Source of the DNA: JBCDBH01 sp039184055
Lineage (GTDB): Bacteria; Acidobacteriota; Thermoanaerobaculia; Multivoradales; J023
Assembly: GCA_039184055.1 (NCBI GenBank)
Contig: JBCDBH010000142.1
Coordinates: 1 to 13,822, forward strand
Length of the DNA stretch: 13,822 bases
Reading direction: 5' to 3'
The notes beneath the pieces are model-generated. The model was not told the DNA's origin and did no database searches. It saw only the letters and a program-made list of their open reading frames with translations. Both the position numbers and the translations under genes were made by a program. Positions 1-7,072 of the stretch are shown here, one piece after another. Positions within the stretch are counted from its first letter, which is position 1. Each line of letters starts with the position of its first letter.

Positions 1-2
1 AA

Positions 3-878
3 GAAGCGACCGACGCCGAACTGCGTAGCCGTCCGGTGGAAGCCATCCTGCCGGCCGATCGCTCCCAGCCCGCAGATGCGGTGGTGCTCCGCTGGCCCGA
101 CGGCCGTACGACGAGCTTCGCCGAGCTCGACGCCTTCGCCCGTGACACCAACGCCGCCTGGCACGACGGCTCTTCGCCCGCCGACGTCGCGACGCTGGTC
201 GATCAGCTGGCCTCGAGCTTCGCGCGCGCCGAGGAGGCCCGGCAACGCGGCCTCGATCAAGATCAGGCCCACCTCGACCGACTGCGCTGGGAGCTGCGGT
301 CGCTGCGCGCCGAGCTCGTCCTCCGACCCGCGATCGAAGCCGGTCTCGAGCCGCCATCGAGCGAACGCATCGCGGCGCTCTTCGAGCGTCATCGTTCGCG
401 TCTCGAAACCGCCGAAGAAACCGAGGTCGAAGCATTGATCTTGTCGATCCGTCCCGACGAGATCGCCAAGTCTGTTTATGATCGCTTCGCCGAGCTCCCG
501 GCTCGTCTTCGTGACGGTCTCGATTGGTCGAGCGCCACGGCCGAGCTCGCGCCGTGGGTGCTCCGTGAACGGTGGGGCCGTGAGAACACCAAACAGACGT
601 TTCGACGCGGTCGTGACGTCGAAGCCGGGATCAATGCGCTCGAACCCGGTGACATCAGCGACGTCTTGCAGGAAAAGCGGACTCTCTTCATCGTCCGACT
701 CCTGGCACGCTACCCTTCACGACCGTTGACCTTGGCCGAAGCCACGCCTCGACTCCACGCCAGTCTGCGCGAAGCGGACCGTCGCCAGCTACGCAACCGA
801 CTCCGCGCCGAGTTGCTCACCGAGCTCGATGTCCACATCCTCTCGCCCGCGCCGAGCTCACCCGAGAAGGAACCATGA
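3..878 (+). CDS. PpiC/SurA-like (parvulin) peptidyl-prolyl isomerase domain protein, 5' partial
   Basis: The frame is open from the first full codon at 3, so the gene begins before the window. The GTG at 36 is only the first start-type codon visible. The visible 291 residues are highly charged and helical. They end in a parvulin-like tail, ALEPGDISDVLQEKRTLFIV followed by RLLARYPSRPLTLAEA, which matches the usual 'G-x-V/I-S-x-x-V...F-x-I-V-R-L...R-P' end of PpiC domains. The earlier part of the domain is degenerate, with no clear D-Y-S-D motif, so catalysis is doubtful and a chaperone role is possible. A segment near the start (RWPDGRTTSFAELDAFARD) resembles the start of the second module of the related protein at 2947-4695. 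This piece is therefore probably the C-terminal module of a tandem parvulin lipoprotein. Its TGA stop overlaps the next ATG as ATGA, which implies translational coupling. The family call is by motif recognition only. Confidence 0.7.
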   Translation, partial: EATDAELRSRPVEAILPADRSQPADAVVLRWPDGRTTSFAELDAFARDTNAAWHDGSSPADVATLVDQLASSFARAEEARQRGLDQDQAHLDRLRWELRSLRAELVLRPAIEAGLEPPSSERIAALFERHRSRLETAEETEVEALILSIRPDEIAKSVYDRFAELPARLRDGLDWSSATAELAPWVLRERWGRENTKQTFRRGRDVEAGINALEPGDISDVLQEKRTLFIVRLLARYPSRPLTLAEATPRLHASLREADRRQLRNRLRAELLTELDVHILSPAPSSPEKEP

Positions 879-2764
879 CCCGACGTTTGTCACGCTTCGT
901 CCTCGTCGCTCTCACCCTGGCACTCACCGCCTGCACGCAACCCCAACCACGGTGGAACGTGCTCTTGGTGACCTTCGACACCACCCGTGCCGATCACATC
1001 GGTTGCTACGGTCGCGAGTCGGCGCGCACGCCTACCCTCGATCAGATCGCCGCCGAAGGGGTGCGTTTCGACCAGGCGATGAGCGCGGTCCCGGTGACCT
1101 TTCCGAGTCATTCGACCATCCACACCGGTCTGTACCCGCCCAATCACGGCGTGCGCGACAACGGCTTGTTCAACCTCCCACCGGAGGTCGTCACCCTGGC
1201 CGAAATCATGCGCGACGCCGGATATCGCACCGGTGCCGCGGTGGGTGCCTTCCCGCTCGCCCAGCAATTCGGAATCAACCAGGGCTTCGAGATCTACGAC
1301 GACAAATTCTTGCCCGGTCCGGGTGACGAGATCGAACCGGGTCATAGCCTCTTCTTCGAAGAGCGCAAGGCCGATCAGGTGAATGCGGCGCTCTTCCCCT
1401 GGCTCGAAGAGGTCAAAGACGAGCCCTTCTTCGCCTGGCTGCATTATTTCGACCCGCATCAACCCCTCGATCCGCCGTCCCCCTATGATCAGATCTTTCG
1501 CCACAACCCCTATGACGGCGAGATCGCTTTCGCCGATCAGAGCCTGGGAAGCGTGCGTCGTCAGCTCGAGGAGTGGGGCGTGTGGGATCGCACCCTGGTG
1601 GTGGTGGTCGGCGATCACGGCGAGGGGCTCGGTGAGCACGGTGAAGACACGCACTCGATGCTGGTCTACAACTCGACCCTGCGGGTGCCGTTCCTGATGC
1701 GGCTGCCGGATGGCTTCGACGCTCCCACCGGACGCGTGGTGACGCAACGGGTCGGTACCGTCGACGTCACCCCGACCATCGTCGACATCGTCGGAGTGGC
1801 ACCGGGCGTCGACTTTCAGGGCCGCTCGTTGGTCGACGCGATCCGTGACGACGACGCCAGCGACGCGCGTGGTCTCTACTACGCCGAAACCCTGGCGCCC
1901 CGCTTGTCCCAGGGCTTCGGTGAGCTGCGCGCCATCTTCGAAGGACCGAACAAATACATTCACGGTCCCCGTCCCGAGCTCTACGATCTCGCCGTCGATC
2001 CCAAAGAGCTCGACGACCTAGTCGACACCCGCGTCGAGCTGGCGACCGAGCAAGAGTCGGACCTTCAGACCCTGGTCGAGCGTCTGGCCCAAAACGCCGC
2101 CGCCAACGCCGCGCAAGCCGCCGACGACGAAACCCGCCGCAAGTTGGAAGCGCTCGGCTACATCTCCGCCGGCGGCGCCGATCCGAGCTCGATCGTCGAG
2201 ACCTTGAGCCGTGAGGGGGTCGCGCCGCAGGATCGCGTTCGTGACAACAGCCTGATGTCGCTCACCAAACAGCGACTGCAAGAAAACGATCCTCTGGCGG
2301 CGCGTGACCTGGCGCGTCAGCTCATCGAGCGCGCCCCCGACAACCTCTACTACACCTCACTCCTGGCCCTGGCGTTGATCGGGCTCGGCGACATCGACGA
2401 AGCGGCCGCCGTCGCCGAAGAGCACATGGGCTTGGCGACGGTCAACGAAGGCGCTTTTCTCGAAGTCGTCCGACTGCTCTTCTTCGACGATCCAGATCGC
2501 GCCATGACGCTCCTCGAAAGCGAGCTCGCCGAACGCGAAACCGCCCGCGGCCGCTACCTCCTCGGTGAGATGTTCCAAGAGCTCGGTCGCCCCGACAACG
2601 CTTTGGTCGAGCTCGAACGCGCCGTCGAGCTCGACAGCGACCTCACCATGGCCCGCTTGAGCGCCGCCATTCTGCGCTCGCAAAACGATCCGAACGATCC
2701 CGAGATCGAGAATCATTACCAGCACCTGCTCGATCTCAATCCGATCAACAGCCGATACCACTAA
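875..2764 (+). CDS. Sulfatase/alkaline-phosphatase superfamily lipoprotein with C-terminal TPR region (frame cut by in-frame TAA)
   Basis: The start at 875 overlaps the previous stop (ATGA) and has AGAAGGA just upstream. Residues 1-20 form a lipoprotein signal with lipobox LTAC and Cys20, so the protein should be anchored in the envelope. Residues 27 to about 325 are a sulfatase-type domain. They contain TFDTTRADHIGCYG (33-46) with metal-binding Asp, VTFPSHSTIHTGLYP (74-88) at the nucleophile site, HYFDPH (190-195) and GDHGEGLGEHG (246-256) with Asp247/His248 as metal ligands. The nucleophile position is Thr75 (T-F-P-S-H), not the C/S-x-P-x-R needed for formylglycine. Thr nucleophiles occur in phosphoethanolamine transferases, phosphonoacetate hydrolase and nucleotide pyrophosphatases of the same superfamily, so phospho-ester or phosphotransfer chemistry is more likely than sulfatase activity. 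TPR-like helices run from about residue 450 to the end. The frame stops at TAA 2762-2764 in the middle of a TPR and continues in frame to 2950 (separate entry). The substrate is unknown. Confidence 0.88.
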   Translation: MTRRLSRFVLVALTLALTACTQPQPRWNVLLVTFDTTRADHIGCYGRESARTPTLDQIAAEGVRFDQAMSAVPVTFPSHSTIHTGLYPPNHGVRDNGLFNLPPEVVTLAEIMRDAGYRTGAAVGAFPLAQQFGINQGFEIYDDKFLPGPGDEIEPGHSLFFEERKADQVNAALFPWLEEVKDEPFFAWLHYFDPHQPLDPPSPYDQIFRHNPYDGEIAFADQSLGSVRRQLEEWGVWDRTLVVVVGDHGEGLGEHGEDTHSMLVYNSTLRVPFLMRLPDGFDAPTGRVVTQRVGTVDVTPTIVDIVGVAPGVDFQGRSLVDAIRDDDASDARGLYYAETLAPRLSQGFGELRAIFEGPNKYIHGPRPELYDLAVDPKELDDLVDTRVELATEQESDLQTLVERLAQNAAANAAQAADDETRRKLEALGYISAGGADPSSIVETLSREGVAPQDRVRDNSLMSLTKQRLQENDPLAARDLARQLIERAPDNLYYTSLLALALIGLGDIDEAAAVAEEHMGLATVNEGAFLEVVRLLFFDDPDRAMTLLESELAERETARGRYLLGEMFQELGRPDNALVELERAVELDSDLTMARLSAAILRSQNDPNDPEIENHYQHLLDLNPINSRYH

Positions 2765-2950
2765 AACTACGCGGTGGCCCTTCTGCAGCGTGAGGAGCGC
2801 GCCGACGCGCTGCATCACATGCGCCGGGCGGTCGAGCTCCAACCGCGCTATTGCCAGGCGCAATCGGCGCTGCTCTCGCTCGAGCTGGTCGAAGGCGACA
2901 CCGAGCGGATCGCCACCACCCGTCGCAACCTCGCCGAGTACTGCCCATGA
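2765..2950 (+). pseudogene. Displaced C-terminal TPR of the sulfatase-like gene, after in-frame TAA
   Basis: Reading on in the same frame after TAA 2762-2764 gives 61 codons with no further stop. They begin NYAVALLQREERADALHHMR and continue RAVELQPRYCQAQSALLSLE, ending at TGA 2948-2950. With the residues before the stop (INSRYH), this makes a textbook TPR: R-Y-H-[Y]-N-Y-A-V-A-L-L...A-L-H-H-M-R-R-A-V-E-L-Q-P. The stop therefore sits where a Tyr is expected, and one change (TAC to TAA) explains it. The TGA overlaps the ATG of the next gene (ATGA), the same junction style as at 875. The ancestral gene was therefore almost certainly 875-2950, 691 codons plus stop. I cannot tell a real nonsense mutation from a sequencing or assembly error. 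I see no good ribosome binding site for a restart here. Confidence 0.85.
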
Positions 2951-4695
2951 CCCATTCCTCGCGCGTCCTCGTCGGTCTCGTGCCGCTCGCCCTCCTCGTT
3001 CTACTCGGCGCCTGTGGCGAGCAGCCACTCGGCTCGAACGCCGCGCCCCGCGGTGACGACGATCCGACCGTCGTCGCCAGCTACGACGACGGCGAGGTCC
3101 ATTTCGAAGATGTCGGTCTCGAGCTCCGCGGGCTCGCCTGGGCGCCCTTCGCCCCCGAAAGCCTGCCCGAGTTCTATTACGAAACGGCCGCCAAGCTGGC
3201 CATCGAAGACGCCTGGGGCGAACGTCTCGACCCGGGTGAGCTCCCCGATCCTTCGGCGCTCTTCGGCACGCCCTCGGGACGCGTCCTGGTCGACAACTAC
3301 CTCGCAACCGACGACGATCCCCTCACCCCGACCCCTGAAGAAGTCGAGGACTACTTCGAAACCCAGCGCGACGACATGCGTCGTGTCGCGGTGCGCCGGA
3401 TCGCCTACATCTACCGCCGTGACCGCGCCGACGAAGACGCCGCCGCGCTCTTCGCCGATCTCACCCGGCAATTTCACAACGGCGCCGCCTTCTCGCAGCT
3501 GGCGCGTGACTACTCCGACTCCGAAACGCGCACCATCGGTGGCAATGTCGGCTGGGTCCAACCCGGACGTCTGGCGCCGCACGTCGAAGAAGCCGTGTTC
3601 GCCCTGCCACCCCATCAGGTGAGCGCGCCGGTCGCCATGCCCGGTGGTCGAGCCATCTTCCTGGTCGCCGAAGCGATCGAAGCGCGCGAATACGATTTCG
3701 AAGAGATGGAGCCGCTGATTTACGCGCACATCTACGCCGAACGTCGCTTCGAGCGTCTCGTCGCCCTCGCCGATGCCCTCGATGCTCCCGAAGACGCCCT
3801 CATTCTCGACTCCGAAGCACTGCTCGAAGCGTGGAGCGCGCCCGACCGCGAACGCCAGATTCTCGCCGTCGGCGACGTCACCCTGACCACCGAAGAGCTG
3901 CGCGCGCTGCGCCCGGTCAGCTCGGTGCTCACCATCCCCGCCTTTGCCCCACCCCGCTTCGATGTCGATCGGCTCTACCAATCCGTGGTCGGTGAAGCTC
4001 TCGTCCTCACCGTCGGCATTCCCGCCGACGATCAGGTCATCGCCGACGCCGCCCTGGTCGCCGCCCAGCGCCAGCGCCGGCTCGAAAAGCTCAACGACAT
4101 CGCGCACGACGAAATCCGCGCCAAGATCACCGAAGATCAGATTCGCGCGTACTACGACCAGCGTCGGCACCGCTACCAAAGCGATCTTCGTGTCGTCCTC
4201 CGCTCGCTCGAACAGCCTCTGGCGCGCACCGCCAGCGAACAAGACGTCGTCCAAGCTCTACGTCGACTCGAAACCGCGCGCGCCGACCTCATCGCCGGCA
4301 CGAGCGACCTCGAAACCGTCGCCAACGACGTCGGCGCGCGCTACCGCGACCACGAATGGATCGACTACCGCGAGCTCGCCAGCTGGGACGCCAAAATCGC
4401 CACCTACCTCCTCGAGCTCGGCACCACCGGCTTCAGCGTGCCCTTCCAGCTCAACCGTCGACTCTTCCTCTTCCACGTCGTCGAACGCGACGAGCCCGAA
4501 ATCCTTCCCTATGAAGAGGTTCGTGATCGCGTCGCCGCCGACTACATGACCGAAAACTGGACCCTCCTCTTCGCCACCTGGCGCGACGCCACCCTCGAGA
4601 CCATCGACTTCCATTTCTTCGGCCGCCGCGTCCGTGAGCGCGTCGCACCCGAAACCCTGCCCCTCCTACGCGCCGAGGAAAGCCCGGCGGGTTGA
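2947..4695 (+). CDS. Lipoprotein peptidyl-prolyl cis-trans isomerase, PpiC/parvulin type, tandem
   Basis: I place the start at ATG 2947, giving 582 aa. It overlaps the TGA that ends the TPR frame (ATGA), and the first residues form a lipoprotein signal with lipobox L-G-A-C and Cys23. The same frame is open further upstream to 2851, but that stretch is the shadow of the TPR coding frame and its translation is Arg-rich. A parvulin domain spans about residues 148-243: VRRIAYIYRRD, FSQLARDYSDSETRTIGGNV at 182-201, GWVQPGRLAP at 202-211, and EEAVFALPPHQVSAPV at 214-229. A second module follows a helical linker. It starts at ITEDQIRAYYDQRRHRYQ (394-411) and runs to about 513, but lacks the D-Y-S-D...G-G-D/N-x-G-W signature, so it is probably non-catalytic. 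The expected role is folding of secreted or outer-membrane proteins at the envelope. There is no Shine-Dalgarno motif just before 2947, so expression probably depends on coupling to the upstream frame. Confidence 0.88.
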   Translation: MTHSSRVLVGLVPLALLVLLGACGEQPLGSNAAPRGDDDPTVVASYDDGEVHFEDVGLELRGLAWAPFAPESLPEFYYETAAKLAIEDAWGERLDPGELPDPSALFGTPSGRVLVDNYLATDDDPLTPTPEEVEDYFETQRDDMRRVAVRRIAYIYRRDRADEDAAALFADLTRQFHNGAAFSQLARDYSDSETRTIGGNVGWVQPGRLAPHVEEAVFALPPHQVSAPVAMPGGRAIFLVAEAIEAREYDFEEMEPLIYAHIYAERRFERLVALADALDAPEDALILDSEALLEAWSAPDRERQILAVGDVTLTTEELRALRPVSSVLTIPAFAPPRFDVDRLYQSVVGEALVLTVGIPADDQVIADAALVAAQRQRRLEKLNDIAHDEIRAKITEDQIRAYYDQRRHRYQSDLRVVLRSLEQPLARTASEQDVVQALRRLETARADLIAGTSDLETVANDVGARYRDHEWIDYRELASWDAKIATYLLELGTTGFSVPFQLNRRLFLFHVVERDEPEILPYEEVRDRVAADYMTENWTLLFATWRDATLETIDFHFFGRRVRERVAPETLPLLRAEESPAG

Positions 4696-4860
4696 GCGGC
4701 CATCACACCGAGTCCGGCAGTCGGGAGCAACCCGGTCGAATCCGTCCTCAGAGTTGTCATGGTCTGGAGACACGCAGTGAGTAAGTCCCGTCGCCCAGTA
4801 TGGCGAACAGACAACATCGAGACGATGACGCCGTAAAGAAGAACGGGTACACCCGACCGC

Positions 4861-4883
4861 AGTAGCGCCTTTTATCGGCTACT
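4861..4883. repeat. Short inverted repeat AGTAGC-N11-GCTACT
   Basis: A perfect 6-base inverted repeat (AGTAGC at 4861-4866, GCTACT at 4878-4883) flanks an 11-base loop that contains CTTTTATC. It lies about 67 bases before the hydrolase start. No T-run follows, so it is not a typical terminator. It could be a weak hairpin or an operator half-site pair, and a match this short can arise by chance. Confidence 0.25.
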
Positions 4884-4935
4884 CGTTGTCTCGCGCCTGC
4901 CTACATGGCGAATCCCTACGTCTATGACGGGACCT

Positions 4936-4942
4936 GAGAGGA
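4936..4942 (+). promoter_or_regulatory. Ribosome binding site of the hydrolase gene
   Basis: GAGAGGA stands 7 bases before ATG 4950, a good Shine-Dalgarno match at good spacing. It favours 4950 over the in-frame ATG at 5004, which has only GGG a few bases upstream but would give a more ordinary signal peptide. Confidence 0.55.
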
Positions 4943-4949
4943 TGCATTC

Positions 4950-6152
4950 ATGCGCTGGCATCACCAAACAAAGCTACGAATCAAAAATGAAATTCACGGG
5001 TCGATGAGGTCGAAGACACGGCTCACGTGCCTGGTCTTCGCCACCGTCCTGATGACGAGCGCGCTCGCAGCGCAAACGACACCGACCTATCCACTCTGGC
5101 ACGACCTCGAACCCGGGAAACACGCCGTCGGTTTCCAGTTGCTCCACGTGGCCACAGCCGCGGAAGGTGAAAAGCGACGGGCCGTACGGATCGGTCTGTG
5201 GTATCCAGCCAGTGCCCCACCCGACAGCCAAACGATGGTGCACGGCAACTACGTCGAGATCTCACCCTCCGCGACCCTCGACCCGAAGCTCGAGACGTTC
5301 TTGAACGAATCCGATCGCGAGAGTCAGGGGCGACAATTCTTCGATGCAAACGCCGACCGTCATCAAGAATCGCTCGAAAACACCAACGTTGCCGCCATCC
5401 ACAACGCCAAAATCGACAGCGGCCCGTACCCACTCGTCCTCCACTCACTGGGACGCAACGGCAACCTTTTTCAACACACCATTCTCTGGGAATACCTCGC
5501 CAGCCACGGTTTCGTGGTTGCGACCGTCGCCCAGCATGGGAAAAGCCTCGACGATCCGTGGATGGACTTCGATGTCGATGACCTGAAGATCCAGCTCGAC
5601 GACCTGAGGATCACGCTCGACCATTTTCGATCGCAGTCCTTCGTCGATTCGAGCAAGATCGGTGTGATGGGACATAGCTCCGGTGCTGTCGTCGGATTGT
5701 GGTTGGCCGCCGAGCAACCGGATGTCAAAGCAGTCGTCGGGCTGGATGGCTCCATCAATCGGCGTGAAGGGAAAGAGGTATTCAAAGCCGGTCTGGAAAA
5801 GAAAACCGTGGCGGCCCCGTTCTTGAACATCTGCCGATGGCCACACGATGAGTACGACGATGGGTTCATGCGTCACCTGAAAGGCGACATCGTACGGATC
5901 GGCTTCGAGAAAGGCATTCACTTCGATTTCCAGAACTGGCCGGCGTACCAGGCCTTCGCTCAGGCGACGGAGCCAAGCTCGCTCGCGGTTCGATCGTTGG
6001 ACGAAGCAAAGAACCTCTTCGTCGCCACCGCGCGGTTCACCCGCTTGTTTCTGAACCAGCACCTGCTGGACGACGCCGAGGCCGGTGCTCGATTACGCGA
6101 CAAGACGGTTGAGCTTTCATCCGGTCAGGCATCGATCCAGATCCTCCCCTAG
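4950..6152 (+). CDS. Secreted alpha/beta hydrolase, platelet-activating-factor acetylhydrolase-like
   Basis: This 400-residue protein has a signal peptide. After an unusual N-terminus (about residues 1-18) comes a basic stretch and a hydrophobic core ending ALAAQ, with likely cleavage near residues 40-41. If translation starts at ATG 5004 (M19), the signal peptide is textbook length. The body is an alpha/beta hydrolase. GPYPLVLHSLGRNGN (158-172) is the oxyanion-side strand and loop, followed by ASHGFVVATVAQHGKS (184-199). G-H-S-S-G (241-245) is the nucleophile elbow with Ser243, Asp266 lies in GLDGS, and His324 in GIHFDF. This order and spacing (Ser, Asp 23 residues later, His about 80 residues later) matches the PAF-acetylhydrolase family, and ASHGF-x-VA is also typical of it. 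The likely reaction is hydrolysis of a small-acyl ester or oxidised lipid outside the cytoplasm, but the substrate is not determined. The gene stands alone. Its GC content and codon choice are more AT-rich than those of the neighbours (32 of 60 bases G+C in 5821-5880, against 44 of 60 in 9001-9060), which may indicate transfer. Confidence 0.82.
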   Translation: MRWHHQTKLRIKNEIHGSMRSKTRLTCLVFATVLMTSALAAQTTPTYPLWHDLEPGKHAVGFQLLHVATAAEGEKRRAVRIGLWYPASAPPDSQTMVHGNYVEISPSATLDPKLETFLNESDRESQGRQFFDANADRHQESLENTNVAAIHNAKIDSGPYPLVLHSLGRNGNLFQHTILWEYLASHGFVVATVAQHGKSLDDPWMDFDVDDLKIQLDDLRITLDHFRSQSFVDSSKIGVMGHSSGAVVGLWLAAEQPDVKAVVGLDGSINRREGKEVFKAGLEKKTVAAPFLNICRWPHDEYDDGFMRHLKGDIVRIGFEKGIHFDFQNWPAYQAFAQATEPSSLAVRSLDEAKNLFVATARFTRLFLNQHLLDDAEAGARLRDKTVELSSGQASIQILP

Positions 6153-6329
6153 GAAAGCGAACACCAGTCGCTCAAACCGCATACCGCAAAAATCTTCGAA
6201 ATGGATCCGACCAACAATGGTAACTGTCGGAAGAATACTGAACTACCTCACTCATGCGGACCCAGCCGTCAACAGAGACCAACCGGTACAATGGATCGTG
6301 ACGGACATGGATCCCGATCGGAGGTCAGG
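6153..6329 (+). other. Intergenic region upstream of the toxin-antitoxin module
   Basis: These 177 bases have no convincing coding content. A TACAAT hexamer at 6287-6292 could serve as a -10 element, with a transcript start near 6299 and the GGAGG at 6320 in the leader, but I see no matching -35 box at 16-18 bases. Toxin-antitoxin modules are usually autoregulated from such a leader. I see no strong palindromic operator here. Confidence 0.4.
6320..6324 (+). promoter_or_regulatory. Ribosome binding site of the UPF0175 antitoxin
   Basis: GGAGG lies 5 bases before ATG 6330. It fixes the start at 6330 rather than at the frame-open codons upstream (from 6201), whose translation shows no resemblance to UPF0175. 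The toxin that follows has no such site, so most ribosomes would enter the module here. Confidence 0.75.
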
Positions 6330-6590
6330 ATGAGCATTCAAAGCGCACGGCTCGACATCCCCACCGACGTCCTCGATTCGGCGCGGATGACGATTGGCGA
6401 CATCAAGATCGAGCTCGCCATCCATCTCTACCAACAAGGCCGACTCTCCGTCGGCAAAGCACGTGAGCTCGCCGGTCTGTCACTGTGGCAGTTCCGCCAG
6501 CTTCTCGGCAGCCGCAAGATCCCGCCCCACTTCGACGTCGAGGATCTCGAGCAAGACCTCGAAACCCTGCGCGAGCTTGCTACTGAATGA
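6330..6590 (+). CDS. UPF0175 family antitoxin
   Basis: This 86-residue protein has the core of the UPF0175 family: a short N-terminal strand (ARLDIPTDVLDSA), then IELAIHLYQQGRLSVGKARE and LAGLSLWQFRQLLGSRKIPP, and an acidic end (VEDLEQDLETL). The family consensus is 'A-x-x-L-Y-x-x-G-x-(I/L)-S-x-G-K-A-A-E-L-A-G-x-S-x-x-x-F'. Members are small, probably DNA-binding antitoxins, commonly encoded just before DUF3368 or other PIN-domain toxins. The gene ends in an ATGA overlap with exactly such a toxin, so the pair is a type II toxin-antitoxin module. The antitoxin should bind and silence the toxin and repress its own promoter. The length is normal for the family. Confidence 0.9.
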   Translation: MSIQSARLDIPTDVLDSARMTIGDIKIELAIHLYQQGRLSVGKARELAGLSLWQFRQLLGSRKIPPHFDVEDLEQDLETLRELATE

Positions 6591-7069
6591 AGGTAGTCAG
6601 CAATACGTCACCGCTGACCAACCTTGCCGCGATCGGCCTCTTTGAGTGCCTCCGAAATCTCTTCGACGAGATCCATATTGCCGCAGCCGTCGCGGAGGAG
6701 CTGAACGCGAGCGGCCATCACTATCCCGGCAGCCTAGAGATCGACAACGCTCCATGGGTTCACATCCACACCGTTGGCGAACAGCCACTCGTCCGAACAC
6801 TGCGGCGAGATCTCGACCGAGGTGAAGCCGAAACGATTGCCCTGGCTCTTCAACTCGAAGCCGACCTCGTCTTGATCGACGAGCGTGAAGGGCGTCACGC
6901 TACCCAGCGGCTCGACCTCCAGCCATTGGGCGTGCTCGGCGTCCTCATCCGGACCAAACACGTTGGCCTCGTCGACACCGTTCGACCCCACCTCGATGCT
7001 CTCCGCCAGAACGGCTTCTACATCACCGAACCGCTCTACCGTCGCGTTCTAGCAACCGTCGACGAATAG
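6587..7069 (+). CDS. DUF3368 PIN-like toxin (putative ribonuclease)
   Basis: This 160-residue protein opens with VVSNTSPLTNLAAIG (3-17), the DUF3368 version of the PIN-domain first strand. It has AVAEEL (34-39) with acidic Glu38/Glu39, RGEAETIALALQLEADLVLI (78-97) and LIDEREGRHATQRL (96-109) with Asp98, followed by a hydrophobic LGVLGVLI. These acidic positions (Glu38, Glu82, Asp98) fit a PIN metal site. The first strand carries Asn6 where classical PIN nucleases have Asp, but both occur in DUF3368 proteins as I know them. The likely role is metal-dependent RNA cleavage restrained by the UPF0175 partner. Its ATG overlaps the partner's stop and has no ribosome binding site, so it is translated by coupling. 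The stop lies only 3 bases from the stop of the opposing gene at 7073. The length is normal for the family. Confidence 0.88.
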   Translation: MKVVSNTSPLTNLAAIGLFECLRNLFDEIHIAAAVAEELNASGHHYPGSLEIDNAPWVHIHTVGEQPLVRTLRRDLDRGEAETIALALQLEADLVLIDEREGRHATQRLDLQPLGVLGVLIRTKHVGLVDTVRPHLDALRQNGFYITEPLYRRVLATVDE

Positions 7070-7072
7070 CCC

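Larger units (their letters stand above)
4696..4949 (+). other. Intergenic region before the hydrolase gene
   Basis: This stretch of 254 bases lies between the parvulin operon and the hydrolase. It reads as non-coding on both strands: the short frames in it have no recognisable product. It is less GC-rich than the operon to its left. It should hold the operon's terminator and the hydrolase promoter, but I find no hairpin with a T-run and no convincing -35/-10 pair. The only structure I can point to is the short inverted repeat at 4861-4883. Confidence 0.6.

Noticed and set aside
890..1963. 357-codon open frame on the - strand, opposite the sulfatase-like gene
   Set aside because: It is a shadow of a clear AP-superfamily domain.
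2762..2764. Alternative genetic code with TAA as a sense codon
   Set aside because: One TAA in one gene is not evidence of recoding. A point change or sequence error is far simpler.
2851..2946. N-terminal extension of the second parvulin gene up to 2851
   Set aside because: It overlaps the continuing TPR frame and translates to Arg-rich sequence. It would also bury the lipoprotein signal peptide that begins at 2947.
3001..4254. 417-codon open frame on the - strand, opposite the parvulin gene
   Set aside because: It mirrors the codons of a clear parvulin lipoprotein and has no recognisable domain.
4756..4836. Short + strand frame in the intergenic region (26 codons from ATG 4759) as a small protein or transposase remnant
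   Set aside because: It has no ribosome binding site, no recognisable family and no inverted terminal repeats around it.
6287..6292. TACAAT as a promoter -10 element for the toxin-antitoxin module
   Set aside because: No acceptable -35 hexamer lies 16-18 bases upstream. It is mentioned only as a possibility in the intergenic entry.
6294..6319. GATCG...CGATC inverted repeat as an antitoxin operator
   Set aside because: It has only five bases per arm with a 16-base gap, and GATCG is very frequent throughout this window.
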